A DNA stretch of 64,000 nucleotides from Pelagibacteraceae bacterium AG-349-O05 (GTDB taxonomy: Bacteria > Pseudomonadota > Alphaproteobacteria > Pelagibacterales > Pelagibacteraceae). The stretch lies in NCBI GenBank assembly GCA_003281005.1, contig QCDE01000002.1:1-64000 (forward strand), read 5' to 3'. The notes beneath the pieces are model-generated. The model searched no databases. It had not been told where the DNA came from and saw nothing but the letters and a program-made list of their open reading frames with translations. Position numbers and translations under genes: made by a program. This document shows positions 16,867-25,773 of this stretch, one piece after another. Each line of letters begins with the position of its first letter. The stretch's first letter is position 1.

Positions 16867-17700
16867 TTATTTTTTTTGTCTCAAGTTATCTGCTTCGAAA
16901 ACACCTAAAACGTGAAAATCCTCACAATGTAGACCTAGCTCTTCAAGAGATTTCTGAACTTTTGGATCTTCAATGTGTCCATCCAAATCACATAAGAAAA
17001 AATAAGAGTCGAAACTATTTTTTTCTGGATAACTTTGTAGCTTAGTTAAATTTACACCATTAATAGCAAAACCTCCTAGTGATTGATAGAGGGCAGCTGG
17101 CTTACTTTTCAATTTAAATAAAAAAGAGGTTATGTAAGTTTTGTCTTTAAATTCTGGTTGAGAAATATTTTTTCCCATAACCAAAAATCTTGTCAAGTTT
17201 CCACTTTCATTTTCTATATTTTTTTTAATTACTTCTAAGCCATAAATTTTGGCACTTAATGAAGATGCTATAGCTGATTGCTTAACATCTTTTGTTTTAG
17301 AAATCATTTCAGCAGATCCAGCAGTATCTGCTCTAATATGCTCTGCTAAATTATTTTCTTTTATAAACTTTGAACATTGGGATAATCCTTGTGCGTGAGA
17401 ATACACCTCTTTAATATCTTTTAATTTTGCCCCAGGCTGTCCTAATAAATTATGCTCAATTTTTTGAAAATGCTCTTCATAAATATTTAGCCTATGTTTA
17501 AAAATTAAATATTCAATTCCAATGTTACCAGTAATTCTATTTGACTCAGGAATTATAATTCTGCTATCTGGTTCTTCAGAAGCTTTGTTGAAACAATCAT
17601 CAAAAGTTTTACAAGGCAAGATTTCTGCTTTAGCATCAATTGAAAGCGCTGCTAAATGAGAATATGCACCAAAGGTTCCTTGAAAATAAATTTTACTCAT
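16867..17700 (-). CDS. pheA: prephenate dehydratase
   Basis: Converts prephenate to phenylpyruvate in phenylalanine synthesis. The 277-residue protein has the two-lobed dehydratase domain starting FQGTFGAYSHLAA, with the catalytic T-R-F of NLTRFLVMGK near residue 178, then a C-terminal ACT domain (about 190-270) that normally senses phenylalanine. There is no chorismate mutase domain. I choose the ATG at 17700, whose first base is the last base of the kdsB stop (TGATG); a TTG one codon upstream is also in frame. The gene is coupled to kdsB. Confidence 0.95.
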   Translation of the reverse strand: MSKIYFQGTFGAYSHLAALSIDAKAEILPCKTFDDCFNKASEEPDSRIIIPESNRITGNIGIEYLIFKHRLNIYEEHFQKIEHNLLGQPGAKLKDIKEVYSHAQGLSQCSKFIKENNLAEHIRADTAGSAEMISKTKDVKQSAIASSLSAKIYGLEVIKKNIENESGNLTRFLVMGKNISQPEFKDKTYITSFLFKLKSKPAALYQSLGGFAINGVNLTKLQSYPEKNSFDSYFFLCDLDGHIEDPKVQKSLEELGLHCEDFHVLGVFEADNLRQKK

Positions 17701-18431
17701 CAATTCTTATATTCCATTATCTTTTTCAAGGCTAGATAATCTTGCTCTGTATCTACTCCTATTGGAGATGACTTTGCAAGTGAAACATTGATATCAATAT
17801 TATTATCTAATGCTCTTAATTGCTCTAACCGATTTTCTATTTCATTTTTAGATTGGCTTAATTGAACAAATTTTTCGAGTGAGTCTTTTGAATAACAATA
17901 AACTCCAATATGATTATAAATATTATCTATCTGCTCAGACTTTCGCAAAAAAGATTTGCCCTTTGGAAAATTGTCCTCTCCTAGAGTGTTTTCAGTAATG
18001 ACCTTAACAATATTCTCATTTCTCAAGTTTTTGTTGTCTTTTATTGTTGCAGCAAGAGTTCCTATATTAGAGAAATTTTGTACCATTTTATCATTCAATC
18101 TTACGATATCTTGAATGTCGATTGCTGGTTCATCACCTTGTAAATTCATAATGAAATCAACATCTCTAATATTTGATTTTATAAGTGCCTCATGAATTCT
18201 ATCTGTACCTGTCTTATGTTTATTGCTAGTTAAAATAGCATTGAAACCATTTCCTTTAACATCGTCAATAATTTCCTGGTCCTCTGTGGCTACAATCACA
18301 TCTCCAATATTTGCGTCTTCTGCTTTTTTAGAGACATGTGAAATGATTGATAGACCATTTATTTTTAGCAAAGGTTTACCGGGTAACCTGGTAGCGGACA
18401 TTCTAGATGGTATAATTACTAAAGTTTTCAT
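17700..18431 (-). CDS. kdsB: CMP-Kdo synthetase (3-deoxy-manno-octulosonate cytidylyltransferase)
   Basis: Activates Kdo with CTP for lipopolysaccharide core assembly. The 243-residue protein begins VIIPSRMSATRLPGKPL, the nucleotide-binding signature, and contains LQGDEPAI with the metal-binding aspartate and NHIGVYCYSKDSL. It is the first gene of a two-gene unit with pheA. The unit is divergent from the cytochrome c gene across 113 bases. kdsD, acting earlier in Kdo synthesis, is at 23452. Confidence 0.96.
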   Translation of the reverse strand: MKTLVIIPSRMSATRLPGKPLLKINGLSIISHVSKKAEDANIGDVIVATEDQEIIDDVKGNGFNAILTSNKHKTGTDRIHEALIKSNIRDVDFIMNLQGDEPAIDIQDIVRLNDKMVQNFSNIGTLAATIKDNKNLRNENIVKVITENTLGEDNFPKGKSFLRKSEQIDNIYNHIGVYCYSKDSLEKFVQLSQSKNEIENRLEQLRALDNNIDINVSLAKSSPIGVDTEQDYLALKKIMEYKN

Positions 18432-18544
18432 TATATTTTCGAATTATTATACTCATTAAACAACTATAGAGGCAAATTTATACATTAAATTTTAGCTTTT
18501 TTTTAATTTATCGTGTTATACGTTCACTACAAAATTAGAGAAAA

Positions 18545-19084
18545 ATGGATTCTTTTGAAATTAATAAAATAGTTGCTGCAGTCTTAATGGTTGCCCTGCT
18601 TGTTATCGGTATTGGAAAATTATCTGATGTTATATTCCATGTAGAGAAACCTGAAACACCTGGTTATTCAGTTGAAGTAGAAGCTGCCACTACTGTATCC
18701 ACAACCAGCTCAAGTACGACGTCTGAAAAAATTGATATATCAGCATTAATGGCAATGGGAGATATTGCTCATGGTGAAAAAGTTTTTAAAAAATGTGCAG
18801 CTTGTCATTCAATTGTTAAAGGAGGAAAGAATGCTATAGGCCCAGCGCTATATAATGTTGTGGGAAGAAAAGTTGGTGCTATTGAAGACTATAAATATTC
18901 CAAAGCGTTAGCTACATATGATAAGAATTGGACTTTTGAAGAATTAAATGGATTTTTAATAAAACCTGCTAAATGGATAAAGGGAACAAAGATGGCATAT
19001 GCTGGTCTTAGAAAAGAAAAAGATAGAGCCTCTGTTATAAAATATCTAAATGAAAATTCAGACAGCCCTTTGCCGCTACCTTAA
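18545..19084 (+). CDS. membrane-anchored c-type cytochrome (CycM/c552-like)
   Basis: A 179-residue protein with one N-terminal membrane helix (about residues 9-28, AAVLMVALLVIGIGKL), a Thr/Ser-rich linker (about 49-60) and a class I cytochrome c domain. The heme motif is CAACH (C84, C87, H88) and M150 in KGTKMAYAG is the likely sixth ligand. This is the build of CycM-type cytochromes that pass electrons from the bc1 complex to the terminal oxidase while tethered to the membrane. Upstream gap of 113 bases is shared with kdsB. Its stop overlaps the convergent argF end by nine bases. Confidence 0.9.
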   Translation: MDSFEINKIVAAVLMVALLVIGIGKLSDVIFHVEKPETPGYSVEVEAATTVSTTSSSTTSEKIDISALMAMGDIAHGEKVFKKCAACHSIVKGGKNAIGPALYNVVGRKVGAIEDYKYSKALATYDKNWTFEELNGFLIKPAKWIKGTKMAYAGLRKEKDRASVIKYLNENSDSPLPLP

Positions 19085-20005
19085 TTTTCCAAAACAATAT
19101 AATAAAATACTTTTTTGTACGTGAACTCTATTGAGTGCTTGTTGCCATACGTGAGATTTTTTTCCTAAAAAAACATCATCACTCACTTCATCTCCTCTAG
19201 GTAAACAATGTAAAAAAATGCAACTTTTTTTTGCATAACTCACTAATTTTTTATCAATTTTAAAATTTTTAAACGCTTTTATTTTTTTCTTCTTATTAAC
19301 TTTATCATTTAAAGAAATAACTTTATCAGAAAAAATTACATCTGCATTGGAAACTGCTTTTTTTGCATCATTATAAATATAAATTTGCTTATTATTTTTT
19401 TTGACCCAAGCTCTAACTACTTTTCCCGGTTCAAATTTTTTTGGGCAACCAATACTTAGCTTGAAAGAAAATTTTACTGATGCAGCTATTAAGCTATCTA
19501 AAACATTGTTTGAGTCGCCTATCCAACAAATATTTAATTTTGAAATAGGTTTTTTCATTATTTCTTCAACTGTAAAAATATCAGATAAAACTTGTGTAGG
19601 ATGTGACGAAGGGCTTAGACCATTAATAACTGGCACTGATAAATATTTTTTGAAGTCTTCTATCTTTTTATCACTATCAGTTCTCATCATAAAACCATCA
19701 CCATAAGTTGATAGAATTTTAGCAGTATCAGCAATACTTTCCCCACCTTGACCTAAATGAAGCTCATTAGATCTAAGAGTTAAAGTTCCACCTCCAAGTT
19801 GTTTAATTGCTAAATAAAAACTAATTCGTGTTCTCGAGCTAGCCTTCTCAAACATTTGTATTAAAATCTTACCTTTAAGAGGTGCACCTTTGTCAACCTC
19901 AAGGGTACTTAGTTTTTTTCTTGAACTCTTTCTTTTCTTAGCATCAGTAATAATCTTTCTAAGATCTTTTGCAGGAATATCTTTTAAATTAATGAAATGT
20001 TTCAT
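19076..20005 (-). CDS. argF: ornithine carbamoyltransferase
   Basis: Makes citrulline from ornithine and carbamoyl phosphate. The 309-residue protein has the carbamoyl-phosphate motif as FEKASSRTRISF (most relatives read STRTR, here SSRTR), HPTQVLSDIFT and the ornithine-loop HCLPRGDEV. It follows argD by one base and the two form an arginine-synthesis operon. Its coding end overlaps the convergent cytochrome gene. Confidence 0.95.
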   Translation of the reverse strand: MKHFINLKDIPAKDLRKIITDAKKRKSSRKKLSTLEVDKGAPLKGKILIQMFEKASSRTRISFYLAIKQLGGGTLTLRSNELHLGQGGESIADTAKILSTYGDGFMMRTDSDKKIEDFKKYLSVPVINGLSPSSHPTQVLSDIFTVEEIMKKPISKLNICWIGDSNNVLDSLIAASVKFSFKLSIGCPKKFEPGKVVRAWVKKNNKQIYIYNDAKKAVSNADVIFSDKVISLNDKVNKKKKIKAFKNFKIDKKLVSYAKKSCIFLHCLPRGDEVSDDVFLGKKSHVWQQALNRVHVQKSILLYCFGKLR

Positions 20006-20006
20006 A

Positions 20007-21173
20007 TTATTTTATTTGTGAACAAACTTTTTCAATAATTTTTAATGCTAAATCTATTTCATTCTTTTTAACATTTAATGGAGGTAAAATTCGAACAACA
20101 TTTTCTGCAGCTCTAATGGTTAGTAGCTTATTGTTCATCAATTTTTTTATAAAATCAGTTTGATCTTTATATAACTGTATCCCAATCAAAAAGCCTTTTC
20201 CTCTTATTTGCATTATAACATTTGGATATTTTTCTTTAATTTTGTTAAGTTTTAATAAAAAATATTTTGATAAACTTTTTACATTATTCAAAAATTTTTT
20301 ATTAGATATAATATCCATTACAGTACTTCCAACAGACATAGCCAAAGGGTTTCCTCCAAATGTTGATCCATGAGTACCTGGGATCATGCACGAGGCGACC
20401 TTTTTATTCATCAAAACTGCTCCAATTGGAAATCCTCCGCCTATTCCTTTTGCAATTGGTACAATATCAGGTTTTACTTTTGATTTTTCAAAAGCAAAGA
20501 AATCACCAGATCTTCCTATTCCACACTGAACTTCGTCAAGTATTAATAGTATTTTTTTCTTATTACACAAAGCTCTTAATTCTTTCAAACACCAATCTGG
20601 AATTACTTTTATACCACCTTCACCCATAATAGTTTCAACCATAATAGCAGCTGTATTCTTATTAATTTTCTTTTTAAGAGAATTATGATCTCCAAAACCG
20701 AAGTGATCAAAACCAGTTACTTTAGGACCAAAACCCTCTGTCATCTTCTTTGATCCGCTAGCAAAAATTGCCGCTAAAGTTCTTCCATGGAAAGAGTTTT
20801 TAATGCATAAAATTCTATTTTTATTTGGTTTACCTATTGAGTAAAAATATCTTCTCGCAACTTTTATTGCCGCTTCCGTAGCTTCAGCCCCACTATTTTG
20901 AAACATAACATAATTAGCAAAAGTTTTTTTACATAACTTTTTAGCCAATGTTTCTCCTTCTGGAATTTGAAAAGCATTAGATACATGCCATAATTTTTTT
21001 GATTGATCTTTTATAGTTTTTACTAATTTAGGATGTGCATGGCCTAAAGAATTAACCGCTATTCCTTGTACAAAATCTAAATATTTTTTATTATCAGTAG
21101 AGTATAAATAACTTCCCTTTCCATATTTGAATGAAATTTTTTTTCTATTATAGTTTTTTGCTAAATAACTCAT
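20007..21173 (-). CDS. argD: acetylornithine aminotransferase
   Basis: Class III PLP-dependent transaminase that converts N-acetylglutamate semialdehyde to N-acetylornithine; relatives also act in lysine synthesis on the DAP branch. The 388-residue protein shows NSGAEATEAAIKVARRY, the PLP aspartate in LILDEVQCGIGRSG and the Schiff-base lysine in PIAKGIGGGFPIGA. It precedes argF by one base. Upstream, 169 bases separate it from divergent gcrA. Confidence 0.95.
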   Translation of the reverse strand: MSYLAKNYNRKKISFKYGKGSYLYSTDNKKYLDFVQGIAVNSLGHAHPKLVKTIKDQSKKLWHVSNAFQIPEGETLAKKLCKKTFANYVMFQNSGAEATEAAIKVARRYFYSIGKPNKNRILCIKNSFHGRTLAAIFASGSKKMTEGFGPKVTGFDHFGFGDHNSLKKKINKNTAAIMVETIMGEGGIKVIPDWCLKELRALCNKKKILLILDEVQCGIGRSGDFFAFEKSKVKPDIVPIAKGIGGGFPIGAVLMNKKVASCMIPGTHGSTFGGNPLAMSVGSTVMDIISNKKFLNNVKSLSKYFLLKLNKIKEKYPNVIMQIRGKGFLIGIQLYKDQTDFIKKLMNNKLLTIRAAENVVRILPPLNVKKNEIDLALKIIEKVCSQIK

Positions 21174-21301
21174 AAATCTATTTTGTTTTATTAAGTTTAA
21201 TTATTTATACAAGTAAGGATTGAAGGCATAAATATTTTGTTAAATGAATATTACTGTTGATAACTCTTAATTTTTGATTGTTTAATTTAGTTTTATATCA
21301 G

Positions 21302-21336
21302 TATATTGTTGTTTTATATTAACAAGATACAATATA
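21302..21336. promoter_or_regulatory. 8-bp inverted repeat just upstream of gcrA
   Basis: TATATTGT (21302-21309) and ACAATATA (21329-21336) are exact inverted copies 19 bases apart, ending six bases before the gcrA ATG. An inner TTGTT/AACAA pair (21306-21310, 21321-21325) is nested in it. The position would suit an autoregulatory operator or a leader hairpin that covers the ribosome-binding region. AT-rich composition makes chance a real alternative. Confidence 0.3.
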
Positions 21337-21342
21337 TTGATT

Positions 21343-21837
21343 ATGAGCTGGACTGAAGAAAAAGTTGCAAAATTAAAAGAGCTTTGGGGCAAAGGTAATA
21401 CTGCGAGTCAAATTGCTGAGATAATTGGAGGCATAAGTAGGAACGCTGTAATTGGTAAAGCTCATCGTCTGAATTTATCAGCAAAAATAAAAACAAGGAC
21501 AGCAACTTCAAATCAAAATTTTGAAAATTCTTTAGATGAAAAAAATACTAAATCTAAAAGAGTTCGTAGAAGTAAATTCAAATCATTAATAATAGAAAAA
21601 GATTTTGAACCAGAAAACCCAAAGCAATTAGAAGAGCTTGATGAAAATTCATGTAAATGGCCTATCGGACATCCAGATGAAAAATCGTTTTATTTTTGTG
21701 GCAGATCATCTCTAAAGGATTTTTCATATTGCAAACTTCATCTCCTTTATGCTTACCAGCCCAAAGGTAAAAAGGAAGAGGTAAGCGAAAAAGAAGATGT
21801 TCCAGAATTTATAGAAAAGAAAATAAAGTCAGCTTAA
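21343..21837 (+). CDS. gcrA: GcrA family cell-cycle regulator
   Basis: GcrA binds DNA and sigma-70 holoenzyme and, in Caulobacter, activates promoters methylated at GANTC by CcrM. The protein begins at the ATG of MSWTEEKVAKLKELW (21343), the usual family start; a TTG two codons upstream is not needed. It has the N-terminal helix-turn-helix (TASQIAEIIGGISRNAVIGKAHRL), a basic variable linker and the C-terminal sigma-binding block CKWPIGHP-x-FYFCGRSS-x-YCKLH with conserved cysteines. Length 164 is normal. A convergent NDUFA9-like gene begins eight bases after its stop. Confidence 0.93.
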   Translation: MSWTEEKVAKLKELWGKGNTASQIAEIIGGISRNAVIGKAHRLNLSAKIKTRTATSNQNFENSLDEKNTKSKRVRRSKFKSLIIEKDFEPENPKQLEELDENSCKWPIGHPDEKSFYFCGRSSLKDFSYCKLHLLYAYQPKGKKEEVSEKEDVPEFIEKKIKSA

Positions 21838-21845
21838 ATATTAGC

Positions 21846-22826
21846 TTATTTTTTTTCTAAATCATTATTAAATGAATATTTTTCTGTAGAGAATTGCCCA
21901 CCATCTCTCCACATATAACAATATTTTTTAACTTCTTCGTCAAAATACCTCACGCTAGGCACTCCAATTTCAAAATTAGATTTATATTTTCCAGATAATA
22001 CATTGTCATACTTAAGAAGTCTTAATTGATCCCTTGTTAGAGGGGGTTTTGGTAAAATTTCAAATAAACGTGCAGACATATCTGCTAAAGGCAGTGGCAA
22101 AGGTATTAAAATTCTTTTTTTATTTATGAGCTTAAGCAATCTCTGTAAAATTTCTTTAAATGTAATTTCCTCAGGACCAACACATTCAATAATTTTAGAA
22201 TAAATATTTTTTGAAATAATATGATAAATTACATCTGTCAAATCTGAACAATGAATTGGTGTAAACTTTGTATTTCCACTATAATAAAGAGGGAAAAAAG
22301 GAAGCCTATTAAGCAAAGTCATAAAATTTGTCGTGAAGTTATCATCTACTGAATAAACCACTGATGGTCTTAAGATTGTAGTTAAAGGAAAATTATTTAA
22401 AACTTCAATTTCTCCGTTTAGTTTGCTTTTAGCATATTCAGAATTTTCAGCTTCATTAATACCTAATGCCGATAAATGTATAAAATGTTTTAAGTTATAT
22501 TCTTTACAAAGTTTTGCCAAAAGACTTGGGAAAACAGAATGAATATTTTTAAATGTATTTCCCTTTTTTTGCTCAAAAAGGATACCAATTAAATTAATAC
22601 AAATGTCAGCTTTCTTAAAAAGTTCTCTTATTTTATTTTCTTCAAAAATTTTTGATTCAACAATATCTATATAACCAGCATTAGCTTGGGTTTTAATTAT
22701 ATAACTTTTTTGGTGTATATTTCTCGTTACTACAGTAACTTTATAGTTGTTCTTAGTCAGTTTTCTTATTAAGTTTCTGCCAATTTGGCCACTACCACCA
22801 AAAATTAGACAATTTTTTGCTTTCAT
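21846..22826 (-). CDS. NDUFA9-like NAD(P)-binding protein (complex I-associated)
   Basis: A 326-residue atypical short-chain dehydrogenase/epimerase-fold protein with the dinucleotide motif FGGSGQIGRNLIRKL at the N-terminus. The overall pattern (ICINLIGILFEQ, HLSALGINEAENSEYAKSKLNGE, LRPSVVY) matches the alphaproteobacterial and mitochondrial NDUFA9/39-kDa complex I subunit family, which binds NADPH and stabilises complex I. No nuo genes are in this window, so the link to complex I is by family only. Its ATG is 14 bases from the divergent rnd start. Confidence 0.82.
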   Translation of the reverse strand: MKAKNCLIFGGSGQIGRNLIRKLTKNNYKVTVVTRNIHQKSYIIKTQANAGYIDIVESKIFEENKIRELFKKADICINLIGILFEQKKGNTFKNIHSVFPSLLAKLCKEYNLKHFIHLSALGINEAENSEYAKSKLNGEIEVLNNFPLTTILRPSVVYSVDDNFTTNFMTLLNRLPFFPLYYSGNTKFTPIHCSDLTDVIYHIISKNIYSKIIECVGPEEITFKEILQRLLKLINKKRILIPLPLPLADMSARLFEILPKPPLTRDQLRLLKYDNVLSGKYKSNFEIGVPSVRYFDEEVKKYCYMWRDGGQFSTEKYSFNNDLEKK

Positions 22827-22840
22827 ATATATATCCTAGA

Positions 22841-23452
22841 ATGAGTAATAATATTCAGTTGCACAAAAATGATCTACCAGATGATTTAAAATTAGGCAAT
22901 ATAATAGCTGTAGATGGTGAATTCATGGGTTTAAATGTTAACCGTGATCCACTATGTTTAATTCAAATTTCCTCTGGTAATTCAGATGCACATATAGTCC
23001 AATTTGATAGAGATAATTATAATGCACCAAATTTAGTAAAACTATTAAGTGATGATAAAATAACAAAAATTTTTCATTTTGGTAGGGCTGACATGGCTCA
23101 CATTAAGCATTATCTGAAAACAGAGACAAAAAATATTTTAGATACAAAAATTGCGTCAAAACTCGCAAGATCATACTCAGATAATCACTCTTTAAAAACA
23201 TTAATTAAGGAATTTATAAATATTGATATTAGTAAACAATTCCAAAGCTCAGATTTTGGAGGTGAGCTTTCACCAGCACAGCTAAAATACTGCGCTAATG
23301 ATGTTATTTATCTTCATAAAATTCACGAGGAACTAGAAAAAATTTTAAAAAGAGAAAATAGAATAAAACTCTATAAAGATTGTTTAGAATTTCTTCAAAC
23401 AAGAGTAGAGCTTGACTTAGCATTATTTAAAGATGATATCTGGTCTCACTGA
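22841..23452 (+). CDS. rnd: ribonuclease D family 3'-5' exonuclease (short form)
   Basis: A 203-residue DEDD-type exonuclease consisting only of the catalytic domain; the HRDC domains of full-length RNase D are absent, as usual for the short alphaproteobacterial type. Metal ligands are seen in AVDGEFMGL (D and E; most relatives read DTE), FHFGRADMAHI and the C-terminal YCANDVIYLHKI. I place the start at the ATG of MSNNIQLHKNDLP, which matches relatives, rather than eight codons upstream where the frame would run into the divergent gene. It overlaps kdsD by one base (TGATG). Likely trims tRNA or other small RNA 3' ends. Confidence 0.88.
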   Translation: MSNNIQLHKNDLPDDLKLGNIIAVDGEFMGLNVNRDPLCLIQISSGNSDAHIVQFDRDNYNAPNLVKLLSDDKITKIFHFGRADMAHIKHYLKTETKNILDTKIASKLARSYSDNHSLKTLIKEFINIDISKQFQSSDFGGELSPAQLKYCANDVIYLHKIHEELEKILKRENRIKLYKDCLEFLQTRVELDLALFKDDIWSH

Positions 23453-24420
23453 TGAATAACAAAAAATTTATATCTGTTGCTAAAGATGTAATTAATCTTG
23501 AAATAAAAGCACTTCAAAACTTAAAGAAAATTATTAATAATTCTTTTAATCAAGCTGTGATACAAATATCGAAATGTCAGTCTAAGGTGGTTTTATGCGG
23601 AGTGGGAAAAAGTGGATTAATTGCCTCAAAAATTGCTGCTACCTTGTCCTCGGTTGGTACTCCTTCATTTTCTTTATCTGCAGGAGACTCTTCTCATGGA
23701 GATCTAGGTAGTATTTCCAAAAAAGACATTTTAATTTTAATAAGTAATTCAGGACAAACTGAAGAATTAAAAAATATAATAAGATATGCAAATAGAAATA
23801 AGATATTATTAATTGGAATTGTTTCTAAGAAAGACTCAATTCTTTATAAAGCTTCAGATATTAAACTTTTAATTCCTCAATCAAAAGAAGCTGGGGGGAT
23901 AGTTCCAACTTCAAGCACAACCGCTCAACTTGCGCTTGGAGATGCTCTTGCAATTGCTGCAATGAATTTTAGAAAATTTGGAAAATATGATTTTAAGAAA
24001 ATACATCCAGCTGGAAGTCTGGGGGCGCAGTTAAAGACAGTGGAAGATATAATGCTTATTAAAGAAAAAATTCCTTTTGTAAGGCAAGACTTAAGGATGA
24101 GAGAAGCTATAAAAGTACTTAGTAAGAAAAAACTTGGTGTTTTAATAGTGCAAAATAAACAAAAGAAAACTATAGGGATAATTTCTGATGGAGATATGCG
24201 AAGATATAATGAAAAAAAATTAGATCTTCAGTCTATGAAAGTTTCAGAAGTAATGATCAAAAACCCAATAAGTATTGACAAAGATGCATTAGCAGCAAAA
24301 GCTTTAGCAGTTATGAATAATAAAAAAATTACATCTCTGTGTGTTCATGAAAAAAACAAAAAGTTTAAAACTATTGGAGTAGTACATATTCATAATATAT
24401 TGCGGTCAAATATTACTTAA
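23452..24420 (+). CDS. kdsD: arabinose-5-phosphate isomerase (KpsF/GutQ family)
   Basis: Interconverts ribulose 5-phosphate and arabinose 5-phosphate, the first step of Kdo synthesis. The 322-residue protein has a SIS domain (VVLCGVGKSGLIASKIA, ISNSGQTEELKNI) followed by two CBS domains (about 205-260 and 270-320). It is coupled by one-base overlaps to rnd upstream and lptC downstream (TAATG), so it heads the LPS part of this operon. Length is normal. Confidence 0.95.
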   Translation: MNNKKFISVAKDVINLEIKALQNLKKIINNSFNQAVIQISKCQSKVVLCGVGKSGLIASKIAATLSSVGTPSFSLSAGDSSHGDLGSISKKDILILISNSGQTEELKNIIRYANRNKILLIGIVSKKDSILYKASDIKLLIPQSKEAGGIVPTSSTTAQLALGDALAIAAMNFRKFGKYDFKKIHPAGSLGAQLKTVEDIMLIKEKIPFVRQDLRMREAIKVLSKKKLGVLIVQNKQKKTIGIISDGDMRRYNEKKLDLQSMKVSEVMIKNPISIDKDALAAKALAVMNNKKITSLCVHEKNKKFKTIGVVHIHNILRSNIT

Positions 24421-25004
24421 TGAAAAAAAAAATTATTTGGATCATAATAATTTCAATATTTTTAATAATTTTTTATTTATATAAAGAAATAAATGAAAAC
24501 AAAAAAAAACAATCAAAAATTAAAGATTTAAGCATTTCTGAGGATATTTTGTTTAATTCAAATACGTTTTCAGACGTTAATTATTCCACTAAAGACGCAA
24601 AAGGAAACGAATACATAATAGAAGCAAAAAAAGGTGAGGTGGATAATTCTGATCCAAATACTATTTTTCTTACAGATGTATACGCATTAATTAAACTGAC
24701 TAATTCAAATAATATTGAAATTACCTCGAATTACGGAAAGTATAATACACTTAATTTTGATACAATTTTTTCTAAAAATGTAATAGTTAACTATTTGGAA
24801 AACAAAATTAATGGAGAATATCTAGATTTTTCTATTGGAAGAAATTCAATGATTATTTCTAAAAATGTGATTTATACAAATTTAGATAATATTTTAAAAG
24901 CTGATGTTGTAGAAATTGAAGTAGATACAAAAAACACTAAAATTTTTATGCATAATATGGAAAAAAAAGTAAACATTCAAAGTAGAGAATATGGCAATAA
25001 TTAA
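24420..25004 (+). CDS. lptC: LPS export ABC transporter periplasmic protein LptC
   Basis: LptC takes lipopolysaccharide from LptBFG at the inner membrane and passes it to LptA. The 194-residue protein has one N-terminal membrane helix (IIWIIIISIFLIIFYLY) and a periplasmic part with the family pattern YSTKDAKGNEYIIEAKKGEVD followed by beta-rich repeats. It starts on the last base of the kdsD stop and overlaps lptB by 14 bases. The lptA gene that lies between lptC and lptB in most relatives is absent here. Confidence 0.85.
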   Translation: MKKKIIWIIIISIFLIIFYLYKEINENKKKQSKIKDLSISEDILFNSNTFSDVNYSTKDAKGNEYIIEAKKGEVDNSDPNTIFLTDVYALIKLTNSNNIEITSNYGKYNTLNFDTIFSKNVIVNYLENKINGEYLDFSIGRNSMIISKNVIYTNLDNILKADVVEIEVDTKNTKIFMHNMEKKVNIQSREYGNN

Positions 25005-25767
25005 AAAATTCAGAATTAAATCATTTAAAAACTTAAATTCAATAATAGAGTTTGAAAATGTTTCATTAGCATATGGAGATAGATTGATTTTAGATAATAT
25101 AAATTTCAAAATTAATGAGGGACAGATTTTTGGTATGCTTGGGCCTAACGGAGTTGGAAAATCTACTATCTTTAATCTTATAACAGGATTAATAAATCAA
25201 AAAAACGGTAAAATTAAAATTGAGGGTGAAGATGTGTCTAACTATCCAATTTATTTAAGAACTAGAAAATTTAAAGTTGGATATGTACCTCAATATGGAG
25301 GATTTTTTAATGATTTAACTCTTCATGATAATTTAAAGGCAATTAGCGAAATAGTTATAGATGATAAAAACTTAAGAAATGAAAGAGTTAACTATCTTAT
25401 TTCTAAATTTGAACTTGATAATTTAAAAGATATAAAAGCTAAATTTTTATCTGGAGGACAAAAAAAAAAATTAGTTATTGCTCTTTCTCTTTTAAGTGAA
25501 CCTAGAGTTCTTTTATTAGATGAATGTTTTGCAGCGCTCGACGTAATGACAATTAAAATGTTACAAGAGATAATTGTTGGCTTACAACAAGAAAACAGAA
25601 TTACAATATGTATTTGTGATCATCAAGCTAGAGACTTACTAGCTTGTGTGGATGTTGCTATGATTTTGTCAAATGGAAAAATTATAGCACAAGATACTCC
25701 CTCAAATTTAGTAAAAAATAGCAATGCAAGAAATGCTTACTTTGGTGAAAGTTTTAAATTTAATTAA
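24991..25767 (+). CDS. lptB: LPS export ABC transporter ATP-binding protein LptB
   Basis: The ATPase that powers LPS extraction from the inner membrane. Walker A is GPNGVGKST (near residue 52), the signature is LSGGQKKK (most LptB read LSGGERRR), Walker B is LLLDECFAALD with Cys where most ABC proteins have Pro after the glutamate, and the switch histidine is in ICDHQARD. About 18 residues precede the usual start of the domain, so an internal start is possible but no ATG with better context is evident. The rpoN gene that often follows lptB is absent; aroA follows six bases on. Confidence 0.93.
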   Translation: MAIIKKFRIKSFKNLNSIIEFENVSLAYGDRLILDNINFKINEGQIFGMLGPNGVGKSTIFNLITGLINQKNGKIKIEGEDVSNYPIYLRTRKFKVGYVPQYGGFFNDLTLHDNLKAISEIVIDDKNLRNERVNYLISKFELDNLKDIKAKFLSGGQKKKLVIALSLLSEPRVLLLDECFAALDVMTIKMLQEIIVGLQQENRITICICDHQARDLLACVDVAMILSNGKIIAQDTPSNLVKNSNARNAYFGESFKFN

Positions 25768-25773
25768 TTATTA

